Shown here piece by piece: positions 1 to 6,149 of a stretch of 6,310 nucleotides of DNA. Each line of letters begins with the position of its first letter. Within the stretch, counting starts at the first letter, position 1. The notes under the pieces are model-generated. The model ran no database searches and was not told the origin of the DNA. It was given only the letters and a program-made list of their open reading frames with translations. The stretch is from Methanoregula sp. Its GTDB lineage: Archaea > Halobacteriota > Methanomicrobia > Methanomicrobiales > Methanospirillaceae. Location of the stretch: assembly GCA_030653335.1 (NCBI GenBank), contig JAURZP010000227.1:1-6310 (forward strand), given 5' to 3'. A program made the translations under genes and the position numbers.

Positions 1-81
1 CCTTTCCATTTCACACCGCATCAATCCTCCATTTTAACGACGGTGGCCGACGAGAGATATTTCAATCTGACCCCCAAAAAG

Positions 82-134
82 GCCTTTCTTTCACTTTCAA
101 CCTACTTTAGCCCATCCGGCAAGCGATCGTCAAT
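82..134. repeat. Diverged dispersed repeat, copy A
   Basis: This 53-base segment aligns without gaps to 5911-5963 in the same orientation. By hand count 42 of 53 positions are identical, and the last 13 bases (AGCGATCGTCAAT) are perfect. Weaker similarity continues on both sides, to roughly 25 on the left and 175 on the right, with small gaps. Read on the minus strand, one frame gives IDDRLPDGLK, a stop, then VESERKA. Copy B reads IDDRSPYGLMEVKSEKKA in the equivalent frame. It could be an intergenic repeat family or the decayed remains of a small duplicated gene. The window alone cannot decide between these. Confidence 0.7.
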
Positions 135-321
135 TTAAAAGGGTTCTATTAGGGATCATTTTGGCCCAGTTTAAGGGCGTATTTTGCCTCAAATCGCTCA
201 AAAATCGCGTATTTCCAAAAACCCGTGTTTCAAATCCTGTTTTTTGAGAATATATTCAATCTTTAGAGAAACACCAAAAAATAAAATAAACACATTTCAG
301 GCGTATTTTGGCAAAAGGAGG

Positions 322-337
322 CCATTTTAAAAAATGG
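322..337 (-). terminator. Possible terminator hairpin of the minus-strand pseudogene
   Basis: A perfect 7-bp inverted repeat (CCATTTT, AA, AAAATGG) lies 6 bases beyond the stop codon of the minus-strand gene ending at 344. On that strand it is followed by CCTCCTTTTG. The stem is AT-rich and the T-tract short, so it is a weak terminator candidate. It may simply be fortuitous in AT-rich DNA. Confidence 0.3.
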
Positions 338-343
338 GTAGTC

Positions 344-835
344 TCATGTCTTATACTGAAGCGAGGAAGAGTAATGGTAGACAACGTCCCCTGGCATTGA
401 AGTAATCCCTCCCATGCCAAGACCAGGGATGACAGATCCCGTCAGGAGTACGAGATGCAGATCCGGCGAACTCGCTAATGTACAGGGCATGGCCGAGCCA
501 TCGCTCCGGATATCCGTGACCGCATCTGCCGTGATCCGGAAGAATTGCCACGTTCCATGAGGTGCGATTACCCAGTGTCCATGTGCTGATACTGAACTAT
601 CCGGCATCGTGCGGATATCGCGGATATCTGAATTACACATCTGCTGGATATCGTGAAGTTCACTCAGGTTCGAACGGGTACACCGGACTTTGATAAACTA
701 GGTGCAGAACCCGGTGAAGATAACAAAGTCAAATGGCAGCCTGGCATTCTCCGGCACTTCCCACACGCCGCCCCATATCTTTGCCATCCCGATCGCTTCC
801 TTCACAGTTTTTACCGGTGGCCGCCCACGGGTCAT
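344..835 (-). pseudogene. Hypothetical small protein gene interrupted by one in-frame TAG
   Basis: On the minus strand one frame runs 163 codons from ATG at 835 to TGA at 346-344, broken only by TAG at 700-698 (codon 46). The start has a good ribosome binding site: GGTGAGG ends five bases before the ATG. The first 45 residues include GRPPVKTVKEAIGMAKIWGG and end near LPFDFVIFTGF. After the stop the frame continues FIKVRCTRSNL, then HWVIAPHGTWQFFRI and TDIRSDG, which read like ordinary folded-protein sequence. I do not recognise the family with certainty. The FDFVIF/FIKVR pair is loosely reminiscent of a beta-hairpin core such as that in PD-(D/E)xK folds, but no catalytic set is visible. TAG serves as a normal terminator for hemB and cobA here, so readthrough or pyrrolysine decoding is unlikely. 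A nonsense mutation is the simplest reading. Translation from the internal ATG at 640 could give a 98-residue fragment. Confidence 0.65.
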
Positions 836-1000
836 AATGCCTCACCAGCCCGCTGGCTTAAAATTTCTGAAAAGTTTTTGGATCATTGTGCTATTGTAAG
901 GAGGAGCAACCGGCAATTTAAGGAAACATTTCACCGCTTTTTATACAAATTATTTTAGCAAGAAAACCGCCCATAAAATCATTTTTTTGGGAATGAGGTT
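836..1000. promoter_or_regulatory. Intergenic region between two divergent decayed genes
   Basis: This gap lies between the minus-strand start at 835 and the plus-strand remnant at 1001. A TATA-like TATAAAAAG sits on the minus strand at 945-937, about 100 bases ahead of the minus-strand ATG. The ATG itself has a GGTGAGG ribosome binding site at 841-847 (read on the minus strand). On the plus strand CCATAAAATC (971-980) lies about 25 bases before ATG 1001. An isolated GGAGG at 900-904 is not followed by a usable start. These are candidate signals only. Confidence 0.3.
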
Positions 1001-1297
1001 ATGATCGCGGCTGAACATTTTTGAGAATTTGCGTGCGCTGATGTATCTTGTGGTTGGGGTGGTTAATGGTGTGGGGGTGCGGCAGTGGATGCGGGATTTT
1101 TTATTGGATCGCTTTTCTGAAATTGAAGTTCATGAAGGGAATTTTTAAAAAGGCAATTTCATTCTTGAAGAACAGGAATTATATGACAGATTAAAATGCG
1201 GATGGAGTTGGGTGTAACAGAAATTCCGGATGAACTCATCCAGAAGGCAGAGATCATCGTGCATCAAGTGAGTGCGGGGTTCAGGAACAAGGGGTAA
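1001..1297 (+). pseudogene. Decayed small gene of unknown function (about 93 codons when repaired)
   Basis: Three successive segments in different frames join into one continuous helical-looking protein. ATG 1001 reads MIAAEHF, then the frame changes at a T-run (1018-1022) into ENLRALMYLVVGVVNG and VRQWMRDFLLDRFSEIEV. At 1137-1160 GNF occurs twice (GNF, stop, K, GNF), so a 15-base in-frame insertion carries the TAA at 1146-1148. Reading then continues ILEEQELYDRLK and shifts frame at an A-run (1193-1196) into MRMELGVTEIPDELIQKAEI, ending at TAA 1295-1297. Repaired length is about 93 residues. I do not recognise the family. GAGG sits only two bases ahead of ATG 1001, so the start is uncertain. 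The repair is inferred; the raw sequence has no open frame through the region. Confidence 0.5.
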
Positions 1298-1379
1298 GAA
1301 TTTGGGACCTTCAAGAATAACAAGTCCACTAACATATGCTAATCATAAATACCATTGGTTTTTAAAACTGTAACCTAAC

Positions 1380-1388
1380 TTTAAAAAA
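1380..1388 (+). promoter_or_regulatory. Candidate archaeal TATA box of the hem operon
   Basis: TTTAAAAAA is centred about 27 bases before the hemB ATG at 1411, which is the spacing expected if transcription starts at or next to the A of the start codon. No good Shine-Dalgarno sequence precedes that ATG (only ACCGGTAC), which fits a leaderless transcript. Other AT-rich candidates lie further up (CATAAATAC near 1345 and TTTTTAAAA near 1360) and would give short leaders. Confidence 0.4.
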
Positions 1389-1410
1389 GCAAACAGGCAC
1401 CGGTACACTT

Positions 1411-2394
1411 ATGTTTCCCCAGAGACGGATGAGAAGAACACGAATACGGCATATCCAGCCGCTCCTTCGCGAGATTCATTTGACAAAAAACGATCTCGTC
1501 GCCCCCCTTTTTGTGGACGAGACGATCAGTGCCCCCAGACCAATCGACTCGATGCCCGGCCAGTTCCGTTACCCCATCAACGGGATTGCCTCAATTGCCG
1601 CCGACCTCTGGAAACGGGGTTTACACGCTGTGCTGCTCTTTGGCATCCCCAAAGAAAAAAATCCGGATGCCTGCTCTGCTTTCAATGCAGAAGGTGTAGT
1701 CCAACAGGCAGTCCGCAGGATAAAAGCTGAGGTTCCGGGCATGGTGGTGATAACCGATGTCTGCGCTTGTGAATATACTGATCACGGGCACTGCGGGATC
1801 ATTGGGGAGAGCCGGAACGGACCTGACCTGTTAAACGATCCATCACTCGAGCTCATGAACAGGATTGCCATCAGCCACGCAGAGAGCGGGGCAGATATCG
1901 TTGCTCCGTCCTGCATGCTTGACGGAATGGTGGGATCGTTGCGTGCAGCACTCGACGATGAAGGATATGAAGAGGTACTGATCATGTCCTACTCTACCAA
2001 GTTTGCTTCTGCACTCTACGGCCCGTTCCGTGAAGCGGCAGACTCCGGGTTCTCGTTTGGAGACCGCACTACCTACCAGATCCATTGCGGCAACAGCCGG
2101 CAGGCCCTCCTCGAATCCCAGATGGATGCAGATGAAGGTGCAGACATCCTCATGGTAAAACCTGCCGGATTCTATCTCGACATCCTTGCCGCTGTATCAG
2201 AACTCGGCCTGCCGGTTGCCGCGTACCAGGTCAGCGGTGAATACTCGATGATCAAATGCGCAGCCGAACGCGGATGGTTAAAGGAAAAAGAGACAGTTCT
2301 TGAAAGCCTGACCTGCATCAAACGTGCGGGAGCAGACCTCATCATTACCTATTTTGCAGCAGATGTTGCCGGGTGGCTCAATGAAAAACAGTAG
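1411..2394 (+). CDS. hemB: Porphobilinogen synthase (5-aminolevulinate dehydratase)
   Basis: HemB condenses two 5-aminolevulinate molecules to porphobilinogen, the first pyrrole of cytoplasmic tetrapyrrole synthesis. The 327-residue product is full family length. The two active-site lysines are present: K197 in MSYSTKFASALYGPFREA and the Schiff-base K250 in DILMVKPAGFYLDIL. C118, C120 and C128 in DVCACEYTDHGHCG form the three-cysteine zinc site, so this is the zinc-dependent type rather than the magnesium/aspartate type. The N-terminus (RMRRTRIRHIQPLLRE) matches the usual start of the family. ATG 1411 fits a TATA-like box 27 bases upstream; ATG 1429 (residue 7) is the alternative start. It is the first gene of the cluster and its last 14 bases overlap hemL. 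It ends with TAG. Confidence 0.97.
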   Translation: MFPQRRMRRTRIRHIQPLLREIHLTKNDLVAPLFVDETISAPRPIDSMPGQFRYPINGIASIAADLWKRGLHAVLLFGIPKEKNPDACSAFNAEGVVQQAVRRIKAEVPGMVVITDVCACEYTDHGHCGIIGESRNGPDLLNDPSLELMNRIAISHAESGADIVAPSCMLDGMVGSLRAALDDEGYEEVLIMSYSTKFASALYGPFREAADSGFSFGDRTTYQIHCGNSRQALLESQMDADEGADILMVKPAGFYLDILAAVSELGLPVAAYQVSGEYSMIKCAAERGWLKEKETVLESLTCIKRAGADLIITYFAADVAGWLNEKQ

Positions 2395-3628
2395 CAGTGA
2401 ATTATTCGAACGTGCAAAGACCCTGATGCCCGGCGGCGTCAGCAGCCCGGTACGGGCGATCAAACCCTACCCGTTTTATACCGCCCATGCGAGCGGTTCT
2501 TACCTGACAACTGTCGACGGCGATACCCTGCTCGACTGCTGCATGGCGTACGGTCCGCTCATTCTCGGACATGCGGCCCCACAGGTGCGTCAGGCAGTGG
2601 AAGCACAACTGGATGATGGATGGCTGTATGGTACACCCTCCCCACTCGAACCGGAGTTTGCAAAAATAATCACAGGGGATCATCCGGGCATGGACATGGT
2701 ACGGTTTGTGTCAAGCGGTTCAGAAGCAACTATGGCGGCTATCCGGCTCGCACGCGGATTCACAGGTAAACAGGATATTGTAAAAATTGAAGGCGGGTTC
2801 CATGGCGCCCATGATGCCGTGCTTATCAAGGCCGGGTCTGGTGCAACCACCATGGGAGTTCCGGATTCTGCCGGTGTTCTCTCCGATCTCGTGAAGCACA
2901 CCCGGCAAGTTGCCTATAATGATCCAGAAGCATTAGAAACCCTTCTCACTGCGCATACCGATATCGCAGCACTCATCATCGAGCCGGTACTTGGCAACAT
3001 CGGGCCGATCCTGCCTGAAAAAAATTATCTTCGGGATATCAGAGAGATTACAAAGGCGCACGATGTGCTCCTTATTTTCGATGAAGTTATCACCGGCTAC
3101 AGGCTTGGCATTGGTGGAGCTCAGGTGATGTATGGCATCAGGCCGGATCTCACAACGCTTGGAAAAATTATCGGAGGCGGTCTTCCCATTGGTGCGTTTG
3201 GCGGACCAAAAGAGATCATGGCGCTTATTGCTCCGCAAGGCCCGGTCTACCAGGCAGGAACATTTTCAGGAAATCCGCTCTCGCTCTCTGCCGGTATCGC
3301 AACCATAAGGTACCTTCACGACAATCACATGTTTTATCATGAAATGGATGCAAATACGCGTGCTCTCGAAGAGTCACTGATTCCACAGGCAAACGGTTCG
3401 TTTGTCCGGCTCGGCTCGATGTTCAAATATTTCTTCCGAAGCAAACCCCCGAAAAATTACCGGGAAGTCAAGGAATGTGATACTATTGCATTTGGCAGGT
3501 TCTGGAAACGCATGCTCGATTACGGCATCTTCCTCCCACCCTCCCAATTTGAGACCAACTTTATCTCATCAGCGCACAGCGATCAGGATCTTTTTACTCT
3601 TTCACAGGCGTACAAAAAATGTCGATAA
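2381..3628 (+). CDS. hemL: Glutamate-1-semialdehyde 2,1-aminomutase
   Basis: HemL is a pyridoxal-phosphate enzyme (class-III aminotransferase fold) that converts glutamate-1-semialdehyde to 5-aminolevulinate in the C5 pathway. The 415-residue product has the N-terminal LMPGGVSSPVRA signature, SSGSEA (111-116) for cofactor phosphate binding, FDEVITGYR (233-241) with D234 facing the pyridine nitrogen, and the Schiff-base lysine K262 in TTLGKIIGGGLPIGAFGG. GTFSGNPLS (293-301) is also typical. The frame is open from an ATG at 2324, but family homology begins at 2381 (MKNSSSELFERAKTLMPGG), where GGTGG lies five bases upstream, so I place the start there. It overlaps hemB by 14 bases and hemC by 10, suggesting translational coupling. 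It supplies the substrate of HemB. The partner reductase HemA is not in the window. Confidence 0.96.
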   Translation: MKNSSSELFERAKTLMPGGVSSPVRAIKPYPFYTAHASGSYLTTVDGDTLLDCCMAYGPLILGHAAPQVRQAVEAQLDDGWLYGTPSPLEPEFAKIITGDHPGMDMVRFVSSGSEATMAAIRLARGFTGKQDIVKIEGGFHGAHDAVLIKAGSGATTMGVPDSAGVLSDLVKHTRQVAYNDPEALETLLTAHTDIAALIIEPVLGNIGPILPEKNYLRDIREITKAHDVLLIFDEVITGYRLGIGGAQVMYGIRPDLTTLGKIIGGGLPIGAFGGPKEIMALIAPQGPVYQAGTFSGNPLSLSAGIATIRYLHDNHMFYHEMDANTRALEESLIPQANGSFVRLGSMFKYFFRSKPPKNYREVKECDTIAFGRFWKRMLDYGIFLPPSQFETNFISSAHSDQDLFTLSQAYKKCR

Positions 3629-4509
3629 AGATTGGAACACGGGGCAGCAAACTTGCGCTTGCACAGACAGAGACCGTCATAAAAAAATTATCCTCGCTTG
3701 GCATCCAGTGCCAGAAGACCATTATCAGCACGCAGGGGGATATCACACAGAGCGTGCCACTCCATGCAATTGGCGGTCAGGGTGTATTTGTCCGGGCACT
3801 GGATGACGCGATCCTTGCTGGTGAGATTGATTGCGCTGTGCACAGCATGAAAGATATTCCCGCGTACCGTCCCCACGGGCTTTTTACTGCAGCGGTACTC
3901 AAACGCGATTCACCGGCAGATTATATAGTTTATTTTAGTTCGCTTGACAAGGTTAAGTGCATCGGCACTTCAAGTACAAGGAGACGTGCCCAGTTGCTTC
4001 GCCATGACCCGGATATCCTGATTAAGGATCTACGGGGCAATGTCGATACTCGCATAAGGAAGTTAAATGATGGGGAATACGATGCGATCATCCTTGCAGA
4101 GGCCGGGCTCACACGACTGGATATACGGATTTCCGGTGAGCGGTTCCCTCCGGAAAAATTTGTCCCGTCACCAAACCAGGGAACTGTTGCTGTAGTGAGC
4201 CGGGCAGATCCATCATTGATGGAGGTATTATCAGCGCTCGATCACCCGCAGACCCGGACAGATGTTCTGATAGAGCGCGCAGTGATGGAACAATTAGGCG
4301 GGGGTTGCTATACTCCGCTTGGGATCTATTGCCGTGCCGGTCACCTGATCGCTGAAGTGCTGTCACTTGATGGCTGTCGGACTGAACGAATCGAGACGAA
4401 CATAGAAACGATCGAACAGGCACGGGAACAGGGCCGGCTGCTCAAAGTGCAGGCACAGGATTTGATTCATGAAGCGTTTAAACAACTGGGGATCAGCAAT
4501 GAAGGGTAA
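3619..4509 (+). CDS. hemC: Hydroxymethylbilane synthase (porphobilinogen deaminase)
   Basis: HemC joins four porphobilinogens into linear hydroxymethylbilane using a covalently bound dipyrromethane cofactor. The 296-residue protein opens with the family signature IGTRGSKLALAQT and carries the catalytic aspartate D79 in HSMKDIPAY. GTSSTRRRAQL (116-126) and DLRGNVDTRIRKL (137-149) supply substrate- and cofactor-binding arginines, and the cofactor-anchoring cysteine is C230 in EQLGGGCYTPLG. The hinge motif usually written PAPGQG or PAVGQG reads PSPNQG here (183-188), a conservative oddity. The start overlaps the hemL end by 10 bases and no strong ribosome binding site is visible, so it probably depends on coupling. 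The end overlaps cobA by 11 bases. The product needs HemD to close to uroporphyrinogen III; that gene is absent here. Confidence 0.96.
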   Translation: MSIKIGTRGSKLALAQTETVIKKLSSLGIQCQKTIISTQGDITQSVPLHAIGGQGVFVRALDDAILAGEIDCAVHSMKDIPAYRPHGLFTAAVLKRDSPADYIVYFSSLDKVKCIGTSSTRRRAQLLRHDPDILIKDLRGNVDTRIRKLNDGEYDAIILAEAGLTRLDIRISGERFPPEKFVPSPNQGTVAVVSRADPSLMEVLSALDHPQTRTDVLIERAVMEQLGGGCYTPLGIYCRAGHLIAEVLSLDGCRTERIETNIETIEQAREQGRLLKVQAQDLIHEAFKQLGISNEG

Positions 4510-5254
4510 AGTGTATCTGGTGGGTTCAGGCCCCGGTAGTGAGGGACTGCTTACGCAGCGGGCCCGTGATGTGATCGATGCTGCGGATGTGGTGCTGTTT
4601 GACCAGCTCCCGGGTGAAGAGATTCTGGCATCCATGCCCGCCCGTGCCGAGAAGATCGATTGCGGAAAGTATGGTGGAAAGCACACGTTGGAACAAGATG
4701 AGATCGAAGCCCTTGTTGTTGACCGGGCAAAAAAGGGAAAAACAGTAGTCCGGTTAAAAGGCGGAGATCCCTTCCTGTTTGGCCGGGGCGGCGAAGAACT
4801 AGAAACTGTCCGAAATGCCGGTATTGATGTTGAGATGGTCCCGGGTATCTCCAGTGCACTTGCCGTTCCAGCATCTGTAGGAATTCCGTTAACCCACCGG
4901 AAGTACGCTTCGCAGGTCACAATCCTGACAGGCAACGAAGATCCCACTAAGCCCGAACCGGCCCTTGACTGGAAACTCCTTGCGCAGAGCCGGGGCACGA
5001 TTGTCATCCTGATGGGGGTTGCAAATCTTGAACAGATTGCAAAAGTGCTCATAAAAAATGGAAAGTCTGAAAAAACCCCTGTTGCGATCATTGAACGCGG
5101 CCTGCGAAAAGACCGACGCGTAACCACCGGATCACTTACAACCATTGCCGGTGCAGCCAGAAAAGCGGGTGTGAAACCTCCAGCTGTAATCGTGATTGGT
5201 GATGTAGTGAAACTATATAATCCGGAGAACCCCGATCTAATACCAGTGGAATAG
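4499..5254 (+). CDS. cobA: Uroporphyrinogen-III C-methyltransferase (SUMT)
   Basis: CobA transfers two methyl groups from S-adenosylmethionine to C2 and C7 of uroporphyrinogen III, giving precorrin-2. That compound leads to sirohaem, cobalamin and, in methanogens, F430. The 251-residue product is a single SUMT domain with no fused CysG-type dehydrogenase/ferrochelatase or HemD part. Visible motifs are VYLVGSGPG (5-13), VRLKGGDPFLFGRGGEE (84-100), VPGISSALAVPASVGIPLTH (114-133) and ILMGVANL (170-177). The frame opens at ATG 4469, but I chose ATG 4499. Homology starts at KVYLVG, and GGGGATC lies four bases before 4499, close to the archaeal GGTGATC. It overlaps hemC by 11 bases. It ends with TAG. 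Confidence 0.95.
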   Translation: MKGKVYLVGSGPGSEGLLTQRARDVIDAADVVLFDQLPGEEILASMPARAEKIDCGKYGGKHTLEQDEIEALVVDRAKKGKTVVRLKGGDPFLFGRGGEELETVRNAGIDVEMVPGISSALAVPASVGIPLTHRKYASQVTILTGNEDPTKPEPALDWKLLAQSRGTIVILMGVANLEQIAKVLIKNGKSEKTPVAIIERGLRKDRRVTTGSLTTIAGAARKAGVKPPAVIVIGDVVKLYNPENPDLIPVE

Positions 5255-5263
5255 TGGTCATCA

Positions 5264-5707
5264 ATGATAGAAATTATCAATAAAATCGAAAAACTGATCT
5301 ATGCGGTGCTCATGATCATGCTGATTGTGGTGCTATTAACATCTCTTGGTTTTCTTGTCTTTGCCATGTATGATGCCCTTTGGCTCAACACCCGCTATAT
5401 TCTTGATACCGATGAAATGATCAGAGTGCTGGGCGCTTTTTTGCTGGTGCTGATTGGTGTTGAACTGTTAGATACCATCAAGGCATACTTTGTAGAAAAC
5501 ACCATCCACGTAGAGATCGTTGTTCTGCTTGCCATTATCGCTGTGGCAAGGAAAGTGATTCTGTTAGAACCCCCAAAAGTGATTACTTTTGAGTATGGTT
5601 TTGAACTGATGGGAATCGGTGTTATCGTCATTGGTCTGGCTGCGAGTTATTATCTTATCAAGAAAGCCGGTCTTACCATTGGGCCGGGCGTAAAGAAGCC
5701 GGAATAA
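5264..5707 (+). CDS. PsiE-family membrane protein
   Basis: This is a 147-residue protein with four predicted membrane helices at about 11-35, 54-75, 82-99 and 112-132. The second to third helices contain LLVLIGVELLDTIKAYF and IHVEIVVLLAIIAVARKVI. This charged Glu-Leu-Leu-x-x-Ile plus Ala-Arg-Lys pattern is typical of the PsiE (phosphate-starvation-inducible E) family. The biochemical role of that family is not known, and I infer membership from these motifs alone. The gene starts 9 bases after cobA and is probably read from the same transcript. GGTCATC just before the ATG resembles the archaeal ribosome binding site, although the spacing is very short. Nothing here shows phosphate control. 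A link to tetrapyrrole, cobalt or nickel handling is only a guess from position. It is followed by an oligo-T terminator. Confidence 0.8.
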   Translation: MIEIINKIEKLIYAVLMIMLIVVLLTSLGFLVFAMYDALWLNTRYILDTDEMIRVLGAFLLVLIGVELLDTIKAYFVENTIHVEIVVLLAIIAVARKVILLEPPKVITFEYGFELMGIGVIVIGLAASYYLIKKAGLTIGPGVKKPE

Positions 5708-5715
5708 TAGTGGCC

Positions 5716-5730
5716 TCTTTTTTCCATTTT
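5716..5730 (+). terminator. Oligo-T terminator of the hem-cobA-psiE-like operon
   Basis: Nine bases after the stop of the PsiE-like gene the coding strand has a T6 tract (5718-5723) and a T4 tract (5727-5730), with no strong hairpin before them. Stem-free oligo-T tracts are the usual intrinsic termination signal of archaeal RNA polymerase. Confidence 0.55.
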
Positions 5731-5910
5731 GAAAGGTACGAGAAAAGACAAATTTATCTCACATGCAGCCACCTGAACCGCCTTTTACTGGCGCGTAAAA
5801 AACATGGCAAAGCGCCGACCCCCATCAGGTTTACATTCCGGTCCCTGTCCATTGTCAAAATCAATGACGCTGTCTGAAGTGAGATTTCCAGGATTAGAAC
5901 ACCAAAACAA

Positions 5911-5963
5911 GCCTTCTTTTCACTTTTTACCTCCATCAGCCCATATGGTGAGCGATCGTCAAT
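5911..5963. repeat. Diverged dispersed repeat, copy B
   Basis: This is the partner of 82-134, in the same orientation, with 42 of 53 identical positions and no gaps. On the minus strand its frame is open (IDDRSPYGLMEVKSEKKA, then CFGVLILEISLQTASLI). In copy A the third-last listed region has a TAG where B has GAG. Of the 11 differences, 5 fall at third codon positions of this frame, 3 at first and 3 at second. That slight bias is too small to show coding selection. Confidence 0.7.
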
Positions 5964-5969
5964 CCGATT

Positions 5970-5990
5970 GAGCTCAATTAAGCTCTTTTT
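5970..5990 (+). terminator. Small hairpin followed by T5
   Basis: GAGCT (5970-5974), a 6-base loop CAATTA and AGCTC (5981-5985) form a perfect 5-bp stem directly followed by TTTTT (5986-5990), the layout of an intrinsic terminator on the plus strand. It sits about 260 bases after the last plus-strand gene, so it would be a second barrier at best. An overlapping stem GCTCT-TTTT-AGAGC (5982-5995) is also possible. Confidence 0.3.
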
Positions 5991-6079
5991 AGAGCCAGAT
6001 TTATGCCAAACCCAGCCAATCGGAGCGCAGTTTGCAGTTTTCAAGAAACATATAGCTCCATTTTTCGCAAATTAGGTAA

Positions 6080-6109
6080 TTTTTTATGAACCCCGCCGGC
6101 CATAAAAAA
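6080..6109 (-). terminator. 9-bp inverted repeat downstream of the flavoprotein gene
   Basis: Perfect arms TTTTTTATG (6080-6088) and CATAAAAAA (6101-6109) flank a 12-base GC-rich spacer. Read on the minus strand it lies 40 bases beyond the stop of the flavoprotein gene and begins with GGTCCCC followed by T6, a fair oligo-T terminator. The GC-rich loop between AT-rich arms is the reverse of a classical terminator stem, so termination probably depends on the T-tract. Confidence 0.4.
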
Positions 6110-6149
6110 GGGGACCTACGACGGAAATATTGGTTTTTTTAGATAGGAA

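Larger units (their letters stand above)
1..343. other. AT-rich non-coding stretch with one dispersed-repeat copy
   Basis: No credible gene is visible in this stretch on either strand. It holds the upstream copy of a diverged repeat (core 82-134), two short similar segments sharing GGCGTATTTTG (near 175 and 300), and an inverted repeat at 322-337. The inverted repeat lies just beyond the stop of the broken minus-strand gene at 344-835. An AGGAGG at 316-321 precedes an ATG at 334, but that frame stops after 23 codons and is antisense to the pseudogene end, so I do not call it a gene. Confidence 0.6.
5708..6149. other. Intergenic region with repeat copy B and two inverted repeats
   Basis: This 442-base gap separates two genes that end toward each other (convergent). 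It contains the operon terminator, the second repeat copy (core 5911-5963), a hairpin followed by T5 (5970-5990), and a 9-bp inverted repeat (6080-6109). A 96-codon minus-strand frame (6044-5754) runs across the repeat. I do not call it a gene, because its sequence is basic and unstructured, it has no clear ribosome binding site, and the equivalent frame in copy A has a stop. No RNA gene was recognised. Confidence 0.55.

Noticed and set aside
334..405. Plus-strand 23-codon frame after an AGGAGG
   Set aside because: The ribosome binding site is 12 bases from the ATG, the peptide shows no features, and it overlaps the end of the minus-strand pseudogene.
500..655. Cluster of GATATC palindromes
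   Set aside because: They follow from repeated Asp-Ile codons (DIRDIR, TDIR, HDIQ) in the minus-strand pseudogene. No regular spacing suggests an operator or repeat array.
698..700. Pyrrolysine codon
   Set aside because: TAG ends hemB and cobA in the same window, and no pyrrolysine genes are visible. A nonsense mutation is simpler.
653..958. Plus-strand 101-codon frame
   Set aside because: It lies antisense to the first part of the minus-strand pseudogene, has a biased His/Pro/Arg-rich translation and no ribosome binding site. The opposite strand has the better protein-like sequence and a GGTGAGG start signal.
4363..5280. Long minus-strand 305-codon frame
   Set aside because: It is antisense to the conserved cobA gene and translates to Ser/Pro/Phe-rich sequence of the kind produced by the complement of GC-biased coding DNA. 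No domain is visible.
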